Of a stretch of DNA of 64,000 nt, positions 1 to 8,377 are shown piece after piece (within the stretch, counting starts at the first letter, position 1; each line of letters starts with the position of its first letter). The position numbers and the translations under genes were made by a program. Origin of the DNA: Maniola hyperantus. Taxonomy: Eukaryota > Arthropoda > Insecta > Lepidoptera > Nymphalidae. The stretch is taken from NCBI RefSeq assembly GCF_902806685.2, contig NC_048561.1, forward strand, positions 4,835,157 through 4,899,156. Reading direction: 5' to 3'. The notes under the pieces were generated by a model, which was not told where the DNA came from, did not search any database, and was given only the letters and a program-made list of their open reading frames with translations.

Positions 1-848
1 CGAATCGCACGCGCTTCGATGCCTTTCCAAATCAAAGGCCCACTGAATTACATGTTTTATAGAGGTAATAATTTTTTAGCAATCTCAACGAATGTAGAGA
101 TGTTTTAATTTCGAAGGATTTTTAATTACAAATCGGCCGAATTCCGCTCGGTTTTTCAGAAAAATACATTAAAATTAATAATAGTGATACCTAGTACCTA
201 GGTACTTACCTATTAGTTGTAAAAAGGAAAGTAATATAAAGTAAGGATGGTTCGTCGGAGTTGAATTATTGTTATTTTGTAAGCAAGTACTTTATTTCGC
301 GGTTAATGTTGTAGATAATAATTTAAAAAAAATATGGCTTGTGCCGTATTGATGGGACATACTGAGGAGCAGCGCCAACAAAATGCGCTACGGGTCCACA
401 GGCGCAAGCTGCGCGATATGTATAACTAACGTGACCAGACGTCCCGTTTTGAACGGGACTGTCCCTTTTTAGAGTTACGAGTCCCGGTGTCCCCGAAATG
501 AACTCTAGGACGCAAAATTGTCCCTTTTTCTGAAACCGCGCGAAAATATGAGTAGTCGAGCCGGCCAGACGGCGCGGCGCGGCTGTCGCGCGGGCTGCCG
601 GGCGCGATCGGTGTGTGAGAGCGAGACCGCGTCGTCGGTCGACGCGACGATAGCCGAGAGTGGCGAAGACGTCATCGCTCGCGCTTTGTTGACTAATTTT
701 ATTGTTTGACAGATTTTTCGTTCGCCCACTTCTCGATATTTTGTTTTGTTGTTGTTGGATGCTTGTGTAAATAACTTAAACTTCTTTTGTTTTGTTAGCA
801 GTATACAATAAGTTATAATATATAATAGGAGAGCATAATATATGACTT
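1..848. other. Left-edge intergenic DNA, no gene recognised
   Basis: No credible gene. Short open frames on both strands around 505-858 are mutual shadows without a recognisable domain. A small palindrome lies at about 441-458, where a CCCG-TTTTGAA-CGGG arrangement is visible. The block at about 540-690 is clearly GC-richer than its surroundings and may be an old TE end. The last three bases (849-851, TAA) are the target duplication of the Harbinger that follows. Confidence 0.5.
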
Positions 849-987
849 TAAGGGCCATACCTCACCGAGATGCCATGGCGACGTGGCCAGCGACGTTGCC
901 ATGGCTACGTCTGGTGTCCCTGCGTCGCCAGACTGAGTCGCCCAATCGCGTCGCCAATACATCAGTTCTGTCTCGACACAGTCAGGA

Positions 988-2847
988 ATGGACGTGGAAA
1001 TTACTGCACTGTTATTATATTATTACCAGCGTCGCAAAAAGGTGAAACGAAAGAAGAAAAAAATATGGGTACATCCGTTTGTATCAAACCGAAGCCAAAG
1101 CGGTGTTTTTCTCAAACTCTATGAAGATTTAAGAAAATACCCTGAAAAAATGTTCAATTATCTGAGGATGTCACTAACATCATTTGATGAATTATTGAGT
1201 TTATGTTGGAATGATTTAACTAAACAAGATACAATATTAAGAAAATCTATAAGTCCTGAAGAAAAACTATTTGTGACATTGAGGTAAGCATATATTTATA
1301 ATTTAATCATACATGTCTAAAATGGTTGATTCGTCGGAGTAATTTGACAAATTCGACAAGGGTAAGGTGTGTGACATTTCAGAACCTCCGGAACGAGTAG
1401 AAAATCCAGGATGGTAGCTTGAAGGAGACTGTTGCATTTGTTGGGATTGCGACCATGAGCTTTGGGGGTAATATACAGGCTTAGTTGCGTTGTCGAGTAT
1501 AGACATTATCTTCATTTTCGTATCCATTTTTCTTTCTGGGGGTACTTTTTTTAATGTACCTACCAAAGACAACATAAATAATCTGTCTTCGTCATCATTT
1601 TTTTCGTCAATTTTTTCTCTCGTCTCGATGCTTCTCTGTAGAGTTTCAAGGAATTTATCATCTTCGGGACACGTAGTGGCCTTTATCTTTTTTTTACGTT
1701 GTACCATCTGTGTATCTGGTTCAGAGTTCTCCGTAGGTTCTTCATCAGCAACGTGTTCGTGTTCAGGTTCCTTTACAGCTACAACATTTTTTAAGAATTG
1801 CAGCTGTTTAAAGAAGATGTATTCACTTTTACGTGATCCACCGCCAGATCCAGACTTAACATTTTTTTGGCGGCCAATTTCCCTTGTGAAGCAGCCGCGG
1901 ATACTCTTCCACTTTCTTTGTAATGCAACAGCTGAAAGTAAATTTTAAGTTAGATTTTTTTTTGCAGGTATCTTGCAACAGGTTGTACATTTATGGAACT
2001 ATATTACAACTACAGACTCGGTTATACAACAATATGTACAATAGTTAGAGAAGTGTGTGACGCTATATGCAAACATCAAGGACAATTTATAATATTACCT
2101 ACAACAGGAGATGATTGGGAAAGCATTGCAAGAGGATTTAAAAAAAACACCAATTTCCCGCATTGCATTGGTGCCATTGACGGAAAACACATCAGAATAA
2201 TCCAGCCAGTAAATTCCGGATCACTATACTACAACTATAAACATTACTTTTCAATTGTTTTACTCGCAATATGTGATGCTAATTATAATTTCACGTATAT
2301 AGATGTTGGAGCGTATGGAAAAAGCAGCGATTCGGGAATTTTTAAGGAAAGCTCTTTTTACACTAACCTCATGAGCAATTCTTTAAGTATCCCTGAGGCC
2401 AAACCACTGATAGAAAATGGTGAGAATATTCCATATACAATTGTAGGAGATGAAGCTTTCGGACTACATGAAAACCTCATGAGACCTTACGGAGGACTCA
2501 ATCTCAGTTACAAACAAAGAATTTTTAACTATCGTTTATCTAGAGCACGCCGTTATATCGAGTGCACATTTGGTATATTATCCAATAAGTGGAGGATATT
2601 CCACAGGCCACTGAATGTTAATATAGATTTAGCAAAGAAGATTGTTAAGACATGTTGTATTTTGCATAATTTTGTACGTTCTAGAGATGGCTATTCATAT
2701 GACGATACTTTGGTAGTAACGGGGTTCGAACCTGCTACAGATCAGAATCGTAATAGAGGAGGGAGAACAGCTTTAACAGTTCGAGACAAACTTGCAGACT
2801 ATTTTGTTAATCATAACCCACTACCATGGCAAGATAGAAATATATAA
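988..2847 (+). CDS. Harbinger transposase (H1), two exons: join(988..1283,1968..2847)
   Basis: Predicted 391-residue DDE transposase (DDE_Tnp_4 / HARBI1-type), the nuclease that cuts and rejoins the element ends. Exon 1 encodes the basic N-terminal region. It ends in FVTLR with an AG|GTAAGC donor; the acceptor TTTGCAG precedes a codon-completing G, giving an unbroken LRYLATG. Candidate catalytic acids are D170 in IDGKH, D220 in SDSGIF (or D260 in GDEAF) and E297 in YIECTFG. Length is normal for the family. An AATAAA lies 13 bp past the stop. The intron (1284-1967) contains the antisense MADF exon 2. Start chosen at 988 because the other Harbingers here begin with the same short acidic Met-Asp pattern. 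Boundaries are predicted, not confirmed by transcripts. Confidence 0.87.
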
Positions 2848-3051
2848 GTTTACAAATATTAATAAAACATTGCACTTACATAGTTCCTTTTTTTCTGCAT
2901 TTGTCATGTCTTCTTTTTCTTTAAAAATGTTCACCATTTCATCCCAACATTTAATTTTCAAGTTGCGGTCAGAGTACTCTTTCAATCCGTTGTTCCATAA
3001 ACACGGCCGATTTTCAATTTCTATGATAAATCTCTCAGTATCGAACGACAT
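1303..3051 (-). CDS. MADF-BESS protein of H1, two exons: complement(join(1303..1931,2880..3051))
   Basis: Predicted 266-residue accessory protein on the strand opposite the transposase. Exon 1 (57 codons plus one base) has the first half of a MADF (Adf-1/Myb-SANT-like) domain, with the typical RPCLWN and KCWDEM motifs, and ends at a GTAAGT donor. Exon 2 follows a TTTCAG acceptor and completes the domain with the RKWKSIRGCF stretch. A low-complexity linker follows, then a BESS-like motif around residues 170-190 (LFMLSL, VPPERKM) and a Ser/Gln-rich tail. MADF domains bind DNA and BESS motifs mediate protein contacts, so a role as DNA-binding or nuclear-import partner of the transposase is likely, by analogy with the Myb-like protein of other Harbingers. 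Its intron encloses transposase exon 2. Confidence 0.83.
1932..1967. promoter_or_regulatory. 36-bp back-to-back splice-acceptor spacer of H1
   Basis: This spacer separates the second exons of the two H1 genes. Read forward it ends in a T-run plus TTTGCAG, the transposase acceptor. Read in reverse it ends in ACTTTCAG, the MADF acceptor. The same 36 bp therefore has to provide the pyrimidine tract, and perhaps the branch point, for two divergent introns. Seen directly in the sequence; actual splicing is inferred from frame continuity. Confidence 0.65.
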
Positions 3052-3325
3052 TTTGCTCTCAGTACGACGTGCGTTCAACGCGGCGACTGGTTGGCGACTG
3101 AGTGAGTGACGGAGCATACAAACACTTGCAAACAACTGGCGGCGTTGCCAGGTAGCCAGCGTCGCCAGTCGCCGCATGCGGAGCGGTCGACTCTGGCTAC
3201 TCTGGCTACTTGGCAACGCCGCCAGTCGGTCGCCAAGTGAATTAGCCGTCATACATCTCAGTATGAACTAGTTGGCAACGTCGCTGGCCACGTCGCCATG
3301 GCATCTCGGTGAGGTATGGCCCTAA

Positions 3326-3448
3326 AGCATAAAAGAAGGCACCACGCCACATTCCAGTTAAAACAATTTGTACTGTGACCTTAAGTCCCAGGTTCGATTC
3401 TCAGAGAAACAAATGCTTTGACAAACAAATGCTGATGGAATTCCCAAA
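3326..3448. other. Short intergenic stretch after H1
   Basis: No gene. It contains a B-box-like GGTTCGATTC near 3391, which alone is not enough to call a tRNA or SINE. It ends where the minus-strand coding array begins. Confidence 0.4.
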
Positions 3449-4129
3449 TTATAAGTCTATACGCATTAGATCTTTGATTTCTGATACTCCATTAGCTATT
3501 TGTTGTACAGCTGCAGTTAGCTGCACTAGATAGTCAGCCATCCTACTAAGAGTTTCTGTATGCCGCTCCTCGTTCTCTAGCCGCCTTGACTCAGCTGCAG
3601 TTAGCTGCACTAGATAGTCAGCCATCCTACTAAGAGTTTCTGTATGCCGCTCCTCGTTCTCTAGCCGCCTTGACTCAGCTGCAGTTAGCTGCACTAGATA
3701 GTCAGCCATCCTACTAAGAGTTTCTGTATGCCGCTCCTCGTTCTCTAGCCGCCTTGACTCAGCTGCAGTTAGCTGCGCTAGATAGTCAGCCATCCTACTA
3801 AGAGTTTCTGTATGCCGCTCCTCGTTCTCTAGCCGCCTTGACTCAGCTGCAGTTAGCTGCGCTACATAGTCAGCCATCCTACTAAGAGTTTCTGTATGCC
3901 GCTCCTCGTTCTCTAGCCGCCTTGACTCAGCTGCAGTTAGCTGCGCTACATAGTCAGCCATCCTACTAAGAGTTTCTGTATGCCGCTCCTCGTTCTCTAG
4001 CCGCCTTGACTCAGCTGCAGTTAGCTGCGCTACATAGTCAGCCATCCTACTAAGAGTTTCTGTATGCCGCTCCTCGTTCTCTAGCCGCCTTGACTCAGCT
4101 GCAGTTAGCTGCGCTACATAGTCAGCCAT
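3449..4129 (-). CDS. Coding tandem array: 28-residue heptad-matched coiled-coil repeats
   Basis: A 226-residue open frame made almost entirely of a 28-residue unit (MADY..QLTAA, then ESRRLENEERHTETLSR). Since 28 is four heptads, every unit keeps coiled-coil register. The C-terminus departs from the repeat, with a unique tail containing QQIANGVSEIKDLM. The units vary only at two residues after MADY and in order: VA in the first four, LA in one, LV in the last three. That gradient suggests stepwise local duplication. The frame is the same as the LINE ORF1-like gene immediately upstream, from which one TAG codon (4178-4180) separates it. It may therefore be the distal part of one longer gene. 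Function unknown; oligomerisation is the obvious guess. Confidence 0.55.
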   Translation of the reverse strand: MADYVAQLTAAESRRLENEERHTETLSRMADYVAQLTAAESRRLENEERHTETLSRMADYVAQLTAAESRRLENEERHTETLSRMADYVAQLTAAESRRLENEERHTETLSRMADYLAQLTAAESRRLENEERHTETLSRMADYLVQLTAAESRRLENEERHTETLSRMADYLVQLTAAESRRLENEERHTETLSRMADYLVQLTAAVQQIANGVSEIKDLMRIDL

Positions 4130-4177
4130 CCTACTAAGAGTTTCTGTATGCCGCTCCTCGTTCTCTAGCCGCCTTGA
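3506..4177 (-). repeat. 84-bp tandem repeat, 8 copies
   Basis: Eight head-to-tail copies of an 84-bp unit, nearly identical, differing mainly at CACTAGATAG / GCGCTAGATAG / GCGCTACATAG sites that appear in blocks along the array. The unit is a multiple of three, so copy-number change preserves the reading frame. The unit nearest 4177 starts directly after the TAG that ends the upstream gene. Confidence 0.95.
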
Positions 4178-5064
4178 CTATAGTCTGGCCATAACTGCTG
4201 TGCACTCTCTGAGGTATGCGCGGCGAGGTGGGAGCCGGGGAAAAAAGTGCATGAGTACACATGCGATTAGATCGCGATCAGACGCTGCGACCGTGCCCAC
4301 CCGCTTGCTACGGGCCTCTTTCCTGAATACCGGGCATGAGGTGTAGTTCGCCTCGCCGCAGTTCGCGCAAGTCGCGGGCTCCTCTCGCGGTCGTGGGCAT
4401 TCGAAGGCGCTGTGTTCCCCGGAGCATCGGACGCAAGCTTGCCTTCTATGGCAGTTGTGGCTGGAGTGGCGGAAGGCCTGGCATCTATGGCATTGGCTGG
4501 GGCCCTTCTTGCCCCGCCAGGCCTCAATTTTTACTCCCGGCATACATAGAAGCTCATCGACCTGATATATAGCCGGGGTGAGGTTGATTGCGAAGAAGAT
4601 GCATCCAGGCCTACCCTTGCGCGCTCTTATGGGCCGTACTACTTCTGGATCGAAGCCGAGCTCTCTCAAGTCCTCGGCGATCTCCTCCGCGTTGGTGTCT
4701 ACTGGAACGCCCCTTATAGCCACCTTCAGGCTGCGTTGGGGGAGGGAGTAGGAGAACCACGATATTCTTTCTGTCCTCTCCAACTCCGTAAGGTATCGCT
4801 GTATGAGTCGATACTCGTGGTCCTCCTTCGGCAGGAACTTTATCCCCTTGCCGAACGGGCGTGCATTCGGTGCTCTTCCCAGCTTATTTTTCAGACTTCT
4901 AAAATGCTGTGCCCAGTTCGGCAGAGATTCCACGATTAGTGGTGGGTACTTCGGCTGAGCGGCTTTCTGGGTTCCTCCAGCGGGCGGAGACTGTCTGCCG
5001 GAGGGGGCGGAGACTGTCTGATCTACATTCAGAAAATGGAAAAAAGTTGACCGGCGCGAGCGCT
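4178..5064 (-). pseudogene. Non-LTR retrotransposon ORF1-like (pre-C2HC / zinc-knuckle gag), 5'-incomplete
   Basis: Minus-strand frame open from about 5064 to the TAG at 4178-4180, with no convincing ATG; a GTG lies at 4933. The protein resembles the nucleic-acid-binding ORF1 of X-element/Jockey-type LINEs. It has a PNWAQHF and LGRAPNARPFG opening, an RNA-binding-like middle (VAIRGVPVDTNAEEIAEDL), then zinc knuckles: CHRCQAFRHSSHNC, CVRCSGEHSAFEC and a CANCGEANYTSC variant. Such proteins coat the LINE RNA in the cytoplasm. No ORF2 follows; the coiled-coil array comes next in the same frame. Either the LINE was truncated here or the fusion formed later. The missing start and the abrupt TAG point to decay. 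Confidence 0.68.
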
Positions 5065-5365
5065 AGTCTGGCAAACGTGGCTATTGTAACGAGTGGCTTA
5101 AGATCTTGGTTTGATGGCCGTTGCAATCTTCAACAGCGGGCGTAACAGAGTCGTCACAACCTTCAATACTTACAATGACACTTTATCTACGCAACGGTTT
5201 TAGTTTCTTAGAAATTGAAATGTCCGCGGCTACCCGCCGTCCGAGGCTACCCGACTCTCCCCTACAACAAATAAAATAATATTTTATTTTGAGATATGCA
5301 GTTTTTGTCAATCGTTTAAAAAAAATCTAAAGCCCAATTTGCCGCTTGTAGTCTCTTTCTTTTAC
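5065..5365. other. Intergenic, no gene recognised
   Basis: The minus-strand ORF1 frame closes at about 5065. The remaining bases show no domain, TIR or tandem repeat that I can identify. Confidence 0.4.
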
Positions 5366-5700
5366 AAAATCCCATCTTTTTTGCTTCTGCTCGCTTTTTC
5401 TTTCTTCAAAAGTCCATTATTTTCTTTAATTCTCCAGCTCTTCATCCAGGATTAACTTTTGAAGATCTGCAACGTCTAATTTGGATTCTGCTAGTTTCTC
5501 AAATGACCTTTTTCTGAAACAACCCCTTTATTCTTTTATTTCATGTGGGACTTAAAATCCCATCTTTTTCGCTTCTGCTCGCTTTCTTTTTCTTCAAAAA
5601 TCCATTGCTTTCTTTTATTCTCCAGCTCTTCATCCAGGATTAACTTTTGAAGATCTGCAACGTCTATTTTGGATTTTGCTAGTTTCTCAAATCGCCTTTT
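5366..5700 (-). repeat. Two ~147-bp direct copies of a charged coding segment
   Basis: Positions 5366-5512 and 5554-5700 are direct repeats sharing AAAATCCCATCTTTTT, CTTCATCCAGGATTAACTTT and CTAGTTTCTCAAAT. On the minus strand the copy nearer 5700 is open and encodes a charged helical stretch (IDVADLQKLILDEELEN, then EEKESEQKRKRW). The other copy has a stop after DEELEN. This resembles the C-terminal coiled coil of TE-encoded Myb/SANT accessory proteins, but I cannot assign a family. Confidence 0.6.
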
Positions 5701-5887
5701 GGCCTTTGTTTCAACAACGAATAGGATAAGGAATTAGTTTAAAAAAAGTTCACAATAATATGTACTTGCAAACGGACTGTAGAATTTTTGACTTTTATTT
5801 GTTGTACTATGGTTACAAAAAATATGTTAGGTACATCGTATGGACTTTACGCGCCAGCAGCGTTCGCGTTTTGCGAATCGAATCTGT

Positions 5888-6160
5888 CTATATCGCGGTT
5901 AGTGATTCACCCGCCGCCCCGCGCCTCCTGCCGCAGGCTGCGTCCTCGACATGCCCCCCGACGTTGAAATCTGGGATTTCTACAGAATCCTTGGTTAGGG
6001 GACAAATCCTGTTGAACGCCCTTCCTATTAGTCCCTTGGTAGTCTGGATGTCCGCGACGCGTCCCACTCTGTCTGCGCCCTCATAAATATGTTTGATTCT
6101 TCCAAAATGCCATTTCATGGGAGGCAGTGCATCGTCCTTTATAAGGACCAAATCTCCGAT
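5888..6160 (-). pseudogene. BEL/Pao LTR-retrotransposon integrase C-terminal fragment
   Basis: Minus-strand coding sequence with the hallmark C-terminal integrase segment of BEL/Pao elements: GDLVLIKDDALPPMKWHFGR, then ADRVGRVADIQTTKG and NRICPLTKDSVE. In the intact family this module contacts DNA during integration. Only this tail is present; protease, RT and the catalytic core are absent upstream. Its open frame continues without a stop into a LINE ORF1 fragment upstream, so the 138-codon frame 5888-6301 is chimeric. Downstream (5720-5887) could be LTR sequence, but no terminal TG/CA pair was established. Confidence 0.78.
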
Positions 6161-6890
6161 GCGTAGAACCCAGGTTACGCCATTTTCATTGCCTAGTTTG
6201 CGGTTCAAACGTCTGGCCTTAAGTATTTCCCCACAGCCAGGGGGAAGTTCTAGCGATTCTACAAACTCATTAAGGTGCCAGTCGCTGGGGACGCCTCTCA
6301 CTAATCCCGTTCGGGTAATATTGAATGTAGGTACATATGTAGGCTTTGTATTTACACATTTCTAGCACAGGGTTGACTAGAAAGTCATTAGCTGCTCTGC
6401 TGGTTAAGAATTCAACTGATACCCTATTCCGGTCTGCATTTTAATACCACTATTAACTATGCTACTCACCCGATGTTTATGTAAAAACTGGCCAAATTGT
6501 ATTGCGCGTATGGTAGTTCCCGCCGACGCGGATCGGACACTTCACGGGATACATAGACAATAAATGGGCCTTTGTCGTCAGTGAGGAATGTCTTGGAAGT
6601 TTCCGATAGAGAGGGATGGAGATACAGCATCTGTATAGACGGTGCTTACGAGACAGGGTTATTAATGTGCTTTTTAGGTATAGATTCTTCATTGTCATTA
6701 TTCCCGACGCGTTTACGGGAGGGAATGGGCTGGAAGCATGGCGAGTGGGGGATCGTTATATTTTCTCCTAGATCAGGAGGCTCAGGAGGTGATTCGCCCT
6801 CCATCCTTCTTACCGTCACCAACACTGTCACCCGGCATAAAGAACAGAACGTTCGGGCTAGTCGGACTCCATATGCCGGTGACAAAAGAA
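6161..6890 (-). pseudogene. Degenerate LINE ORF1 related to the 30-kb LINE
   Basis: Read on the minus strand, the segment follows ORF1 of the full-length LINE at 30.1 kb. It starts with ESPPEPPDLGENI (compare EEPPPEPPDPGAY). It then has a conserved DDKGPFIVYVSREVSDP block at about 6520-6580, and the RGVPSDWHLNEFVESLELP plus GCGEILKARRLNRK block at about 6180-6300. Several frameshifts separate these blocks. It stops just after the NGVTWV equivalent, where BEL/Pao sequence begins. The zinc knuckles are missing. This is an older, truncated relative in opposite orientation to the intact copy. Confidence 0.72.
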
Positions 6891-7420
6891 AATTTAGAGG
6901 ATAGCCTGTAGTACAGAACCTAGGAGTCGGATATCTATGCTAACAGGTAAATGAAATACACTCACGATGTAGCCAAATAACTTCCTTTAATACCAACCAT
7001 GATGAGTCTAATTCTATTATACACACATCTTAAGTCGTACCCTTTTTTACTAGTTGCTCATGTCGTAGAGTTGGGGTTTCACGCGGCGCTGCGTCAACGA
7101 TGGACATTGTTCGGAAATTGTCCCTGATTTGCGGATAATTTTCAAACCTCATGAATTTATAGATGTCTTAAAAGTTGATTTTACCGCTCACCCATTCTGC
7201 GATCTATACGTAGTGGCGGATCGAAAAAGACGAACTGAAACGGTTATTTCAGTGTGTCACAAACCCGCGCCAAAGACGCACGCTGCTCGTTTACCGAACA
7301 AACAAGAATGACGGCCTCGCCGTGTGAGCTATAAGCGGGACCAATCATATTTAACGTTACTTATAATACATAAACATTCCTTAGTAGCTGCTAATTGTGC
7401 AAGTTGGAGTATAAATATAA
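6891..7420. other. Intergenic, no gene recognised
   Basis: Probably begins with LINE 5' UTR remnants. Small open frames (for example 7129-7311) lack domains and I do not call them. Confidence 0.4.
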
Positions 7421-7667
7421 AAATTTCAAATACCACAGCTGCTGAGCATGATCGAGGCAAGAATTTCAAATACCACAGCTGCTGAGCATGATGGAGGCAA
7501 GAATTTCAAATACCACAGCGGCTGAGCATGATGGAGGCAAGAATTTCAAATACTACAGCTGCTGATCATGATGGAGGCAAGAATTTCAAATACCACAGCT
7601 GCTGAGCATGATGGAGGCAAGAATTTCAAATACCACAGCTGCTGAGCATGATGGAGGCAAGAATTTC
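7421..7667. repeat. 40-bp minisatellite, six copies plus a partial
   Basis: Six head-to-tail 40-bp units starting at 7421, 7461, 7501, 7541, 7581 and 7621, each beginning AATTTCAAATACCACAGCTG, with a broken seventh at 7661. Only a few substitutions separate units. It lies 44 bp outside the left end of the Sola-like transposon. Confidence 0.95.
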
Positions 7668-7725
7668 CTTACAAAAGCAAGAATACTTCAATTGGATGAC
7701 AACATAATATCGCACATACGGTGCT

Positions 7726-8075
7726 AAACGTCACTTATGCAATTTTTGTCAAAATTGAACTGAGTATGAGAAAATACACCTAATCTACCTCTGCACTTGG
7801 TGCGTTATTGTCACTTGTGTAGCATACTTTCCGCGTGAGGGCATTAGTGTCGTTATGGTTTTGGCGCGAATCTGGACGCCACTGGGAGAAACAACGTTTC
7901 ATTTGTCAGTTGCGCGCAGCCCCCCGCACAAGAAGCGGTCTCCTGGAGCTACAACGTTACTAAGGTAATTGTGACAATTTTTTTCAATGTTTTTGGAGCA
8001 ATAACGACACTTATGTAGTTGTCACACTTGTATCTTGAAGCAACAATGTCACTTGTGTAAGTAGTGACATTGTTT
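7726..8075. repeat. Subterminal repeats (CACTTRTGTAR motif) of the Sola-like element
   Basis: A motif related to AACGTCACTTATGCA recurs here at about 7730, 7810, 8003 and 8046, and on the right side at about 10645 and, inverted, at 10860. The copy at about 8046-8075 is palindromic (AATGTCACTTGTGTAAGTAG followed by TGACATTG). Such subterminal reiteration is typical of transposase-binding sites; function here is inferred. Confidence 0.5.
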
Positions 8076-8377
8076 CCCCAATCTTTGTATTTTATGGTAT
8101 AAAAGTTAACGTTAGATTAACAGTTGCGACAATATTGCTCCAGTATAGTAAGGATTAATGTTTTTAGTAATTATATAATTATATTTTTATGATAATTGTT
8201 ATTTTTGTGATCAATTATCCTTTAACCAATCTAAAAATTAATTATTTTGTGGTATAAAAAAATTACCTACCTATAATATCGATAAATCAGTCGATCGTTT
8301 ATTTTGTTATTATATTTTTTTGTTTACCTATTTGTTATCATTATGTACCTAGGTATTTTGTTTCTTTCAGACTTGAA

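Larger units (their letters stand above)
852..3322 (+). mobile_element. PIF/Harbinger DNA transposon H1, complete, perfect 50-bp TIRs
   Basis: The terminal inverted repeats, 852-901 and 3273-3322, are identical over 50 bp and begin GGGCCATACCTCACCGAGAT. A 3-bp TAA duplication flanks both ends (849-851 and 3323-3325), which fits the TWA target preference of PIF/Harbinger. The 2,471-bp element carries two genes on opposite strands, a DDE transposase and a MADF-BESS protein. Each gene has one intron and each intron holds the second exon of the other gene. Both reading frames are open after splicing and the TIRs have not diverged, so this looks like a young, potentially autonomous copy. No other copy with these TIRs was seen in the window. 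Confidence 0.93.

Noticed and set aside
3380..3402. Possible tRNA B box (GGTTCGATTC)
   Set aside because: No matching A box or cloverleaf around it.
7129..7311. 60-residue frame after the LINE ORF1 remnant
   Set aside because: No domain or conservation visible, and short enough to be chance.
7421..7667. CRISPR-like appearance of the 40-bp repeats
   Set aside because: Same reason: uninterrupted head-to-tail units.
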